Shown one piece after another: positions 10,363-18,674 of a stretch of 25,615 nt of DNA. How positions within the stretch are numbered: position 1 is the first letter of the stretch; each line of letters opens with the position of its first letter. This stretch comes from Stentor coeruleus (lineage: Eukaryota > Ciliophora > Heterotrichea > Heterotrichida > Stentoridae): contig MPUH01001030.1 in the NCBI GenBank assembly GCA_001970955.1, forward strand, positions 1-25,615, in the 5' to 3' direction. Under the pieces are notes generated by a model. That model made no database searches. It saw only the letters and a list, made by a program, of their open reading frames with translations, and was not told the DNA's origin. The position numbers and the translations under genes are program-made.

Positions 10363-10707
10363 TATTTATTATGTAAAAAATACTTGGGTTTATATATTAT
10401 TTTAGAGTAGATAATATTATTGTAAGATAAAATACAAAAAGATTGTTTATTTAGGAGTTTTTGTGTGATCTTGTAGGAAGTTTTAAATTTTGAGGGAAAT
10501 TTATGAGTTAGGTTATGTTTTTAGAGTAAAATAATGCATTTTAAGATATGCTGAGAAAATTAAGAATATTAGGAATGAATATCATTAAAAAATAGATGGA
10601 AATGATAAAGAATGTAAGATAGTATTAGATGAAAAAATATTTTATATTATAAAATTATTATTATAATAAGAGTTCCTGGATATTAAAATTATTGAAAGTA
10701 ATCTTAA
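10363..10707. promoter_or_regulatory. Upstream region of the 1541-aa gene
   Basis: This region is AT-rich. Roughly 10440-10620 has G clearly exceeding C on the plus strand, so the minus-strand gene sees a C-rich, G-poor leader. The coding strand carries an ATAATAAAT tract directly before the ATG at 10362. I see no RNA gene. Confidence 0.45.
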
Positions 10708-10874
10708 ATGTTAATGTATGTTTATGAAATTCTTGAGGACAATCTCAAAAAAAGATTCTGCTTTATGACAATCAAGTATTCATCTTAACAGAAGAAAAAG
10801 ATGGATTTATAAAATTGTGGGACTTAACCAGAAAAGACCCAGCTTTTAATATAAAACTTATAAGAAATCATTAA
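10708..10874 (+). pseudogene. WD40-repeat gene relic (one blade, frameshifted)
   Basis: On the plus strand an ATG at 10708 or 10714 opens MYVYEILEDNLKK. The frame is then lost at a run of seven A (10747-10753). One base over, the sequence continues as ILLYDNQVFILTEEKDGF and IKLWDLTRKDP, ending NIKLIRNH before TAA at 10872. The pattern (hydrophobic strand, D-G-x-I-K-L-W-D-L, then a His-ended linker) is a textbook WD40 blade. One added A would join the two parts. A further 51-codon stop-free stretch in another frame (10919-11071) might be the next blade but is much weaker. A fragment of one blade with a frameshift is best explained as a decayed or truncated gene copy. It is not close in sequence to the DAW1 repeats upstream. 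A tiny exon of an intron-containing gene is less likely, given the intron-free neighbours. Confidence 0.6.
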
Positions 10875-10999
10875 CAGTTTTATGCTAATAATTCATATGA
10901 GTTTTAGATTTTAAATAAGATGTGAAAAACATTCAGTCAAAGTATGTGATTTTCATAAACTCAACTCAGAGACTATATATTTTAATATACCCATTACAA

Positions 11000-11395
11000 A
11001 TATATACCTACAATTCATATCATTCTGGGGGTAATCCATTCGAATTCACTTATCATATCTACAACATATTTTAATTTGAAGCATTATAAACTTTATCTTT
11101 TATCAAATTCTATATAAAATCCATTAATAAACCCTTTAAACTCAAACTACTAAAGCAATTCAAAATATTCTTATCCTCTTAACCTAAATTCAAAAGCATT
11201 TCTCAATACCTTGTAATTGACATTTGATAAATTCACTCTTCAATAAAAAAACTCGATTTAACCAAACTTGTAACTCCATAATCCTGATAAAATTAAAAAA
11301 AAGACTATCAACATCCTCATGTCTAAAAACACATATTATCTTTTTCCTTTCAAATAATTCTTATCCAAAATATCTTATTTTTATTATTAAACTCA
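11000..11395 (+). promoter_or_regulatory. Upstream region of the zinc-finger/CAAX gene
   Basis: This ~400-bp AT-rich stretch carries C but very few G on the plus strand, the sense strand of the gene starting at 11396. It matches the leader composition of the other genes here. A short open frame inside it (11224-11406) is Ile/Leu/Lys-rich, overlaps the real start and is not considered coding. Confidence 0.45.
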
Positions 11396-12271
11396 ATGAA
11401 ACCTAATGCAAACTCAATCTCAGACTCAAGTGAAATATTTAAATCTTTGTATCAAAGGCAATTGAGTGAAAGTATTCGTTCAAACACAAACAGTTCAAAT
11501 GATGAAATAGGGTCTAAAAGATGCCAAGTCTGTAAAAAAGGTTTTATGCTACGAAGAAAAATAACTTGTCAAATATGTTTAAGTGTATATTGTTCTGATC
11601 ACTGTACAAGAAAAAGAAAACTTAATGAAAATGAAGACTTTGTTTTTATATGTGATATCTGCGATGAAGAGGAAACAAAAAAGGAAATCGCCCAAGAAAT
11701 CGACCAAGAGATAGAAAAACTATCTTTAGAAGTTAAAGAACTCAAAGAAAATAACGAAAGATTATTTAAAGAACATTATAACAACACTGCTTCACTTAAC
11801 AATATTGATATGGAAATTAAAAAACAAGAATGGAACAATAAAAAACAAGAAGAAGAACTTTTAAGTCAATTAGAATCAGAGCAAAATCGAGGGGTAAAAA
11901 TTCGCAATCAAGTCGATTCATTACGTAGAGCCCTTGATGAGTCTTCAAAATCTGAGAAATTCATGAGTGAAGCTTGTCTTGAAGCTGAAAATGAAACTGA
12001 AGGATTGAAACTAGAAATCCATAACGTAGAAGAACAAAAAGATGAAATCATGTCACAAATAGATAAAATTAACTCAAGTTTACGACAAAGTTTAAGTTTA
12101 GACCAAATCCGGAAAATTTTATGTGAAAAATGCCTGCTTTTAGTAAACAAAAACTTAGAAAGTAATGAAAAACCTATAGAAGATGTTGTGGAGACGGTAA
12201 AAGAATATCATAGACAATCTTTTGTAAGCCAAGATACTGATAAACCGACGAAAGAATGCGTCGTATGCTAG
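11396..12271 (+). CDS. FYVE-like zinc-finger, coiled-coil protein with C-terminal CAAX box
   Basis: This is a 291-aa protein with three visible parts. (1) A FYVE/rabphilin-type zinc finger at residues 43-89: ligand candidates C43, C46, C58, C61, C66, H69 or C70, C86, C89, with LRRKITCQIC resembling the basic patch of FYVE domains. (2) A long Glu/Lys/Gln coiled coil at about residues 92-240. (3) An extra CEKC pair near 244-247 and a terminus reading C288-V-V-C291, which fits a CAAX prenylation signal. FYVE fingers bind PI3P on endosomes, while rabphilin-type ones bind Rabs. The RRK patch lacks the full R(R/K)HHCR motif, so lipid binding is uncertain. Inference: a membrane-tethered, Rab-effector-like or vesicle-tether protein. 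The start is the first ATG in frame, and the stop is TAG. Its 3' end faces the calcineurin gene, only 38 nt away. Confidence 0.85.
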   Translation: MKPNANSISDSSEIFKSLYQRQLSESIRSNTNSSNDEIGSKRCQVCKKGFMLRRKITCQICLSVYCSDHCTRKRKLNENEDFVFICDICDEEETKKEIAQEIDQEIEKLSLEVKELKENNERLFKEHYNNTASLNNIDMEIKKQEWNNKKQEEELLSQLESEQNRGVKIRNQVDSLRRALDESSKSEKFMSEACLEAENETEGLKLEIHNVEEQKDEIMSQIDKINSSLRQSLSLDQIRKILCEKCLLLVNKNLESNEKPIEDVVETVKEYHRQSFVSQDTDKPTKECVVC

Positions 12272-12309
12272 TTATACATAAATTAAGCGCTAATGAGTAA
12301 CTTATCTAT

Positions 12310-13710
12310 CTATTCAGGCCGTTTTTCATTAATGATATCCCACTCTTTAGCCTTAGTGAATGAGTCTAATGCTCCTTCTAAAGCTTTTCTTCCTTGTTGA
12401 ATCAACCCTTTAGGAACTTTATTATCAGGACACAAACCTTTCAACTGCATAATAATCTCTTTATCCTCACGTAAAGTCTTAAACATTTTCATCATCTTAG
12501 ACATCGCTTTGACTTTATTCCTAAAAATCTCAGTCTTTGTTTCTTTAATCGACTCTTTCAACTCCTCGATTTTTTCCCCAGATGCTCCACCCACAGAAGT
12601 ATTTTTTGGATTGACGACTTGACACATAATTTCTAATACTTTTTCAATGACAAAAGGTATACTCCAACTGAACAAGTCCATAAAATTAGGCAAAATATAA
12701 GGATGGCCTGAATAATTAAATTGTTGGATATTCAGATTATTGTCATCAAATTTAATAATCGCCCCTTTGTTATTATAAACATCACAATAATTTGGTGCTG
12801 AAAAGATTGTTATAACAACAGGGAACTCGCCTGGGCCATTCCAAGTATGCATTTTATATCCTTCTAACTGAGCTTCATGTGCCCTAATAACAGTGAGTAG
12901 TTTATTTCTTTTTAAAAAAGTATTCACAGCATTGACATTAAAAAAATAACTACATCCTCTGACTTCATTAGTTTTATATTTATCAGGACTTACCCCAGTA
13001 TCATTAGCTACAGGGTCTGACCAAAGCATATCACAAAACAGTCCTTGACGTGGGGGTTCTGTATATCTATTAACTTTTGTTATATCTTCTAAAGTGACCA
13101 TTTCAGGAGAAATACCTCCATGTACTGCAAGGAATTTTTTATTGATAATACAAGCTAAGGCCATCATATCAAAAGTCTCACATGCAGTTTCATAAAATTC
13201 TAAGTCGTATTTAAATAAACACTCAGCTCGGAAGTTAAAAAATGTGGTCATTTGACGACATTCATGATTACCTCGGATCATAAACACATTCTGTGGGAAG
13301 TTTAGTTTGAGTGAATATAAAACAAGTAAAACTTCAACTGAAAATGATCCTCTGTCTACATAATCCCCTAAAAACAGATATTTGTTTGCAGATACATCTC
13401 CAGCCATATCAAGAAGCTTCAACAAATCGTAGAACTGCCCATGTATATCTCCAACAACTATTACAGGGTAACGGAGTTCTATTAAGGTTTTTTCTTTACG
13501 AAAAGTTTCAGCTGCTTGACGTAAAATTATCAGGGCATCGGATTTTGCAACTCTTCCTTCTTTTTTCAGATGATTTTTTAGAACTGTAACATCTGGAGGA
13601 GCTGCTGTACCTCTGGGAAAGAGTAAGTTAGCTGATAAAAACCTATGAGGAGGAGCTTCAGAGGATTTTAGCACTCGGTCTTGAAGAGGATCTAATAGTG
13701 GCTCAACCAT
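12310..13710 (-). CDS. Calcineurin A, catalytic subunit of PP2B (Ca2+/calmodulin-dependent Ser/Thr phosphatase)
   Basis: This 466-aa protein is full-length calcineurin A. The metallophosphatase core shows GDIHGQ (D88, H90), GDYVDRG (D116), RGNHE (N148, H149), H197 in AVHGG, H279 in RAHEAQ and SAPNYCDVYNNKGA. The calcineurin-B-binding helix follows at about 340-367 (DLFSWSIPFVIEKVLEIM). The calmodulin-binding segment is at about 394-414 (EIFRNKVKAMSKMMKMFKTL). The autoinhibitory segment at the extreme C-terminus (SFTKAKEWDIINEKRPE) aligns with the animal AID, so the enzyme should be autoinhibited and Ca2+-activated with a calcineurin B partner encoded elsewhere. It is shorter than animal CnA mainly because the N-terminal extension and AID linker are short. 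The stop is TAG. The coding strand upstream is C-rich and G-poor. No substitutions are seen at catalytic positions. Confidence 0.97.
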   Translation of the reverse strand: MVEPLLDPLQDRVLKSSEAPPHRFLSANLLFPRGTAAPPDVTVLKNHLKKEGRVAKSDALIILRQAAETFRKEKTLIELRYPVIVVGDIHGQFYDLLKLLDMAGDVSANKYLFLGDYVDRGSFSVEVLLVLYSLKLNFPQNVFMIRGNHECRQMTTFFNFRAECLFKYDLEFYETACETFDMMALACIINKKFLAVHGGISPEMVTLEDITKVNRYTEPPRQGLFCDMLWSDPVANDTGVSPDKYKTNEVRGCSYFFNVNAVNTFLKRNKLLTVIRAHEAQLEGYKMHTWNGPGEFPVVITIFSAPNYCDVYNNKGAIIKFDDNNLNIQQFNYSGHPYILPNFMDLFSWSIPFVIEKVLEIMCQVVNPKNTSVGGASGEKIEELKESIKETKTEIFRNKVKAMSKMMKMFKTLREDKEIIMQLKGLCPDNKVPKGLIQQGRKALEGALDSFTKAKEWDIINEKRPE

Positions 13711-14138
13711 TTTTTTACTTGAGGTCCTAGTTTTAGTATTTTAGTTTTTTAAGAGGTGATTTGATATTTTGTCGAAAGGGGAGGTTGTGTTAAGATTTTG
13801 TATATTGATTGAAGTGATTTTTTTATTAGAGAAGGTTTTTAGGTGGGCTGAGAAATGGGAGAATTTTGTAGGAGATTTTATTATTAGTTGTTGAGATTAG
13901 CGGATTTTGAATGAAAATTAATGGTTTTATTGTGGTTTTTAAAAAAAAAATAAAGATAGTAAGGGTATATTATGTGAGATGATGATAAAATAGTTTATTT
14001 ATTGGCGGGATGGGTTTGAGGTTTAAAGTTTATGATTAGATAGTTGTTAATGTGAATACTGGTTTATTTTAAAGAATAAATTTTTGGAATAAAGGTGTTA
14101 AAAAATATAATAAAATTATAAAAGTATTTAACGATTTT
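13711..14138. promoter_or_regulatory. Upstream region of calcineurin A
   Basis: The plus strand here is G-rich and C-poor until about 14060 (upstream side of the minus-strand calcineurin gene), then becomes plain AT-rich up to the tandem repeat. I see no ORF or RNA gene. Confidence 0.45.
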
Positions 14139-14280
14139 TATCATCTTATGTAGACGTGAAATTTTAATTGTGTCTTTGGATTATATTTAAATCTTACACT
14201 TAAATTCCTTATCATCTTATGCAGACGTGAAATTTTAGTTGTGTCTTTGTATTGTATTTAAATATTACACTTAAATTCCT
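14139..14280. repeat. 71-bp direct tandem duplication (two units)
   Basis: Two adjacent 71-base units, 14139-14209 and 14210-14280, each begin TATCATCTTATG and end TTACACTTAAATTCCT. I count five mismatches between them (93% identity). Four further bases (TATC) of a would-be third unit follow. The unit contains AGACGTGAAATTTTA, with a CpG-bearing core unusual in this AT-rich spacer. The repeat has no coding potential and lies between the 5' end of calcineurin A and the 3' end of the FHA gene. It is most simply a local tandem duplication. Confidence 0.9.
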
Positions 14281-14757
14281 TATCTTTCTTGCAAAAAAAT
14301 TAAGAATTTCATTCTGTAAGTAAAATTACTATATGACTTATTAATGATACTAATTTCAAAGGAAAAAATCTAAAATTTTGATCAAATGACACTTTATATT
14401 ATACATTAAATCACTTTAACTATTCCCAATGAAAGTTGCATAAAACAAAAAAATTATGTACAGTCTTAGTTGTAGATTTGAATAAATATATAAATATTTT
14501 TGATTAAGCAAGTAATAGTTCAATGAAATATAAAAAGACTTATCACATCATCAAGAATAATACATAAAAAAAATATCTGAGCTAGATAAAAAGTTAGCAT
14601 TGGATAGTTAGTAAAAAAGCTAATATAATTGAAAATACATCAATTAATTTCACTACTAAAGTTACATATATAGCTATAAAATATATATGATAATTAGCTC
14701 AGAGTAAATCTTAAATTGAACTGAGTCTATATTTTGAATACTTTTATCTAAATTAAA
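14281..14757. other. AT-rich spacer downstream of the FHA gene
   Basis: This is 477 bp of very AT-rich sequence between the tandem repeat and the stop codon of the minus-strand FHA gene. I see no ORF, RNA gene or convincing repeat. Confidence 0.5.
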
Positions 14758-16272
14758 TTATATGTCTTGCCTTATATAAAACGCATAATTTGAAATTTTG
14801 ATTGTTATAGTCTTGTCATCTAATTGAATTTTTTGCTCTTCTCCATTTTCATTTTTTATTGTTTCTTTGCTTGAATAAAATAAAGGTATTATCTTTGACG
14901 GAGATTTTTCTATATATTGATCATAGTTTTTCATCATATAATATGTTCCATTTTTAGAGCTTAAATCAGTACAATTCCAGTTCATATTATTTGTATAAGT
15001 AAATGAAAAATGTTTTCCAGATGCAAATCCATTACAATCAATTAAACAATCAATAGCATTTCCTGCGCCACCCTTACCAAAAAAATATTCACTTTTAAAT
15101 TCATTAGGCGTTCTTGTTAAAGTTGAGCATACTTTAACTTTATCACCAAAAGAATTAGATAAAGGTCCATTAATATATTCATAATATAGTGAACTATGAA
15201 TTTTGATGTTATCATCATAATATTCCTCGTTATCATAATTTTGTTCTATATTTTTTATCCAGATATGAACCATTCCAACTGGACTTATTATTAAACCAGG
15301 CTTAAGTAAATATGGTTTTTGAGGTGTCATCTGAATAAATACGTTAGTTTTCTTTGAGCAATCCATCATATGCCATATTTCTCCATCAAAATACATAGCA
15401 AAAGCAAGAAGATCAACTTTTTTATCTTCATATGGTAGAACAAAATCTGCTAATGGACTTCTTCCGATAGTGACAAATCCATCACATCTTAAATTCTTGC
15501 TTTTCATCCCAGCAGTAGTAATTTCAAAAGTTTTATCAACAAGACTATTTTCCTTAGGCAAAAAACTTTTATCAAAATCTGTGCAAGTAAATAATAACTG
15601 CGTATTTGAATGTGAATCTTTACGGTCAGGAAACCTTGCAAATACCCTATTTGCTTTGAATAAAAACTTAAAATTCAATGGTTTCCCAAATACTTCTTCA
15701 AAAAATTCTCTCACCTTTATTTTTTGGCAAATAAATTCATCACTACCCTCGCAAGCATACTTCTTGAATAGTTGTATAGTAAAACTATTAAGGAATATAT
15801 TAAAAGTTTCAAATAGCTTTTTTATGTTTACCATCAAGTCAACATAGGTCAAAGACTCTTGTTCAGGTTGGAAAATGAAATAATCTATAATAAGATCAGT
15901 AAATCTCTTATATAAAGATGTATCTGAAGTGTTTACTTTATTGAGACAAGTAACCATTTCGGAATTAAGAATACTAAGTAAAGCTCCTATGCATTCTAAA
16001 AAAATCTTCTCAGCTGAGTCTAAACAGCTTAATATGGTAGCCCACTGTGGCTTACTAGTAAAGCATATTAGGATTTTGTTATATTCAGCAATAACTTTTT
16101 CTTTATTTTTAATCACTGAGACTTTTAAAAAGTATAGCATTGATTTCAGATCTTCCATTCGTTCGATAATTCGCTCATAACCAATGTTAGATTTCATTAA
16201 GTTTATGTAGGCTACGAATTGCCTTTTTATGTTTAAAATGTTAGCATCTGAAGAATCGAATGTTCTTTCCAT
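14758..16272 (-). CDS. Protein with two FHA-type phosphopeptide-binding domains
   Basis: This 504-aa protein has a helical N-terminal half (about residues 1-215) with no family I recognise and two FHA-like domains behind it. Domain 1 (about 265-340) reads FVTIGRSPLADFVLP, with the G-R-S of strand 3 and a downstream LLKPGLIISP turn, but it lacks an obvious S-x-x-H. Domain 2 (about 395-500) has FFGKGGAGNAIDCLID, then FASGKHFSF (the S-x-x-H) and LSSKNGTYY (the N-G-T). So domain 2 keeps most of the classical phosphothreonine-binding signature, and domain 1 looks degenerate. FHA domains read pThr in signalling and DNA-damage proteins. Here no kinase, RING or other catalytic partner is attached, so an adaptor role is inferred. 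The coding strand has TATATATAATAAT just before the ATG. The stop is TAA. Confidence 0.82.
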   Translation of the reverse strand: MERTFDSSDANILNIKRQFVAYINLMKSNIGYERIIERMEDLKSMLYFLKVSVIKNKEKVIAEYNKILICFTSKPQWATILSCLDSAEKIFLECIGALLSILNSEMVTCLNKVNTSDTSLYKRFTDLIIDYFIFQPEQESLTYVDLMVNIKKLFETFNIFLNSFTIQLFKKYACEGSDEFICQKIKVREFFEEVFGKPLNFKFLFKANRVFARFPDRKDSHSNTQLLFTCTDFDKSFLPKENSLVDKTFEITTAGMKSKNLRCDGFVTIGRSPLADFVLPYEDKKVDLLAFAMYFDGEIWHMMDCSKKTNVFIQMTPQKPYLLKPGLIISPVGMVHIWIKNIEQNYDNEEYYDDNIKIHSSLYYEYINGPLSNSFGDKVKVCSTLTRTPNEFKSEYFFGKGGAGNAIDCLIDCNGFASGKHFSFTYTNNMNWNCTDLSSKNGTYYMMKNYDQYIEKSPSKIIPLFYSSKETIKNENGEEQKIQLDDKTITIKISNYAFYIRQDI

Positions 16273-17155
16273 ATTATTATATATAAATACTTAGGATAGT
16301 AAAAAATGTAGACATTTGCCGATTATTTTGTAAGAGAGATAAGAAGTATTTTATTAAGATTATATGATTTTTGAAGGTTTTATAAGGTAAAAGAGTTCTG
16401 AATGTATATTAAATAAGCCTTAGATTTTAGGCTTTATTTATTTAAGATTTCATCAAGTTAAAACTAGATTTAAGTCTTACGAAAAAGTCCCTATATTATA
16501 GAAGCCTTTCTTCTTAAATTTTTTGTGCTATGAATCTGTATCTTGTTTACTGTTAAGAATTTTAGTTTTAGGTTTATTTCTTTGAAATTACTTTAGTATG
16601 AAATTTGTCTGTCAAGAATTGATTATTGCTTATGCTCTAGGGATAAATGTCTCACTTGAGGATTTTATTTATGGATTCTGTCCCTTTTATTCTTTTCTGT
16701 TAAGGATTATATTTTCTTTGTAATTAAACCATCATAATTTTATTTTTATTTCATAGTTTACTTTTACTTAAATAGTTTTGAATCTAAGATTTTTTAAATG
16801 TTTTAAAATGTAAAGGCTAAATATGTGTTGCAAGTGAAATCATTATCATTAATCTCATGCTTAAAAAATCAATTCCCAGTAAATTCTCACAAAGTATTAT
16901 TATTCTCCTCTAATCTAATAAAAACACATCTAAAATATTTAATTTCTTCAACTTAATTAAATCTCATCAATTTAAAACCCTCCTCCTTCAAATCTTTTAT
17001 TAATTTACAATTATCCTTCACATCCAACTTTATCTTTCATCTACATTATCTTTTAAAAAATCCCAAAACTATAATTTTCCCTCAAGCCAATCTTCAAAAA
17101 CACCCAAAATCAAATTTCTTTAACACTTTTTTAAACTACCTAAAAACTTATCTAT
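16273..17155. other. 883-bp spacer with an extreme G-free tract
   Basis: The spacer lies between the FHA gene start (16272) and the protease gene stop (17156), both on the minus strand. A hairpin is present at 16411-16439 (AAATAAGCCT, 8-base loop, AGGCTTTATTT). The stretch 16895-17085 (191 bases) contains no G at all on the plus strand but about 44 C; on the minus strand it is therefore C-free, as a 3' flank of the protease gene. I see no ORF with similarity and no RNA gene. Confidence 0.6.
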
Positions 17156-18208
17156 TTAAGACGTAGGATATCCAGGATTCATATTAATCCCACATAACCC
17201 TTTACCTGAAGTAATTCCAATCTGTAAATATCCAGCCATACCCCAATCTGTTCCCCAAGAGTTTTTAACAATCCAATAAGGAGTACTAGCAGTTGTATCA
17301 TATCCTACAACAAGTACATCATGATCTAAATTAGTTCCACATAATGAAGTTATAGTCCCACTATTATAATGTTGCCAAGCAACAGCCGCAGCATCAACAG
17401 AAACAGAAGTTGGTTGTTGGGCAACAGAATTTTGTAAAGCAGTTGGATTATCAACAGTAACTTTTGTTAATTGAGACATAGTTGCTACAATTTGAGAAGC
17501 TTTAGACTTGTTACAAACTCCATCTCTAGTTAAATAAGGATAATTGCTTTCAGAAGTTATACCTTTATTTGCAATAACATATTTTATTGCTTGCTCATAT
17601 TGACCACCATTACAACCTTCATTACCATATAACCATGAACAATCCATTAATTGTTGTTCGGATAAAGATACTAAAGGATGACCAGCAAGAAACCATGCAC
17701 CTTCCATACTTCCTGTAGCTGAAAATGACCAACAACTTCCACAGTTACCTTGATCTTTGACTGGAGTAACAGCTCCTTTTGTTCTCCAATCAACTTGTGC
17801 TGGGGCATTTAAAGTTATGTCTGAAACTGTTGATATTTCAGATTCATCTCTTTGAGGTCTTTGGAAAGATCTTTGGCTTTTAAATTCTTCAAATGTCATG
17901 TCGGCAAATGGTCCAATACCCATGACAAAACTATGGCCTTGAGAGTTGAAAATACGAATAAAAGCGAGATTGTCTAAGAAAATACGAAGACGATCAAAGT
18001 ACTCATCTGAAGAGTAATTTTTGTTGTAATATGAAATGAAGTTTTTGAACTCGAGTTCTTGAGCTTCGTAGAGGGATAGGAATGATGATGAAGGTCTTGA
18101 GAGGTAACCGTATGTACCTACTAGGCCAAGGATTAGTAAAGAAGATAGGATTAGCAACTTTTTTGATTTTGATGATGAAGGGGTGTTTGCATAGTATGCT
18201 CCTAACAT
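17156..18208 (-). CDS. Papain-family (C1A) cysteine protease, cathepsin L-like, with N-terminal signal anchor
   Basis: This 350-aa preproprotease is a C1A peptidase. A basic cytosolic stretch (SSSKSKK) is followed by a hydrophobic segment at about 18-35 (LLILSSLLILGLVGTYGY), a signal anchor or uncleaved signal. An I29 inhibitor prodomain at about 50-108 ends in GPFADMTFEEFK. The mature enzyme starts near residue 135 (APAQVDWRTKGAVTPVKDQG). Catalytic residues are Q153 (oxyanion), C159 in GNCGSCWSFSA, H296 in LDHDVLVVGY and N316 in VKNSWGTDWG. EGCNGG and the disulphide cysteines are present. All key residues are intact, so it should be active in food vacuoles or lysosomes. An Asp follows the catalytic His where cathepsins usually have Ala. 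There is no granulin or C-terminal extension. The stop is TAA. Confidence 0.96.
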   Translation of the reverse strand: MLGAYYANTPSSSKSKKLLILSSLLILGLVGTYGYLSRPSSSFLSLYEAQELEFKNFISYYNKNYSSDEYFDRLRIFLDNLAFIRIFNSQGHSFVMGIGPFADMTFEEFKSQRSFQRPQRDESEISTVSDITLNAPAQVDWRTKGAVTPVKDQGNCGSCWSFSATGSMEGAWFLAGHPLVSLSEQQLMDCSWLYGNEGCNGGQYEQAIKYVIANKGITSESNYPYLTRDGVCNKSKASQIVATMSQLTKVTVDNPTALQNSVAQQPTSVSVDAAAVAWQHYNSGTITSLCGTNLDHDVLVVGYDTTASTPYWIVKNSWGTDWGMAGYLQIGITSGKGLCGINMNPGYPTS

Positions 18209-18674
18209 ATTTAATTAAGTCAACAATTTATTGAATTTATTACTAGTTGAATAAAATGTAGGTTAGGAAATTTAAAGGTTTAAGTTTAGAAAATGGCAAG
18301 TTTATTGTGCTTTTTTGGGAATTTTGGGAATTGAATTTGAAGGTTGGAGATTAAAGGCTGTTGGATCTTGGATTTGGCTTTGATTTATTGCAAAAAAGAT
18401 TTTCGTTTATGATGAAAGGGGAATTTTGCTGATATGAGGATTTTAGGCGAATGAATTGCTAGGCTAAAGATTTTGCAAGGTAAGTGGGAGTAGAGATTAA
18501 TAATTATAGATAAGAGTGAAGTTTTAGATGTTTTATGTTAAAAGTAAGTTTTGATTGGAGTAGTAATATACAATTTCTATCATGATATCATTATAATACA
18601 AATTTTATACTCATAATATCCTATTTTAACCCTAAAAATTATTTTCTTTTCTAACTAAGCATCAAGCCAAATAA
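18209..18674. promoter_or_regulatory. Protease upstream region and PARN 3' flank
   Basis: From 18209 to about 18560 the plus strand is strongly G-rich and C-poor (upstream side of the minus-strand protease). From about 18580 to 18674 it turns C-rich and G-poor (3' flank of the minus-strand PARN gene). I see no ORF or RNA gene. Confidence 0.5.

Noticed and set aside
16411..16439. Hairpin as a transcription terminator
   Set aside because: Eukaryotic mRNA genes do not use such terminators, and it lies upstream of the FHA gene rather than at a gene end; an isolated inverted repeat is expected by chance here.
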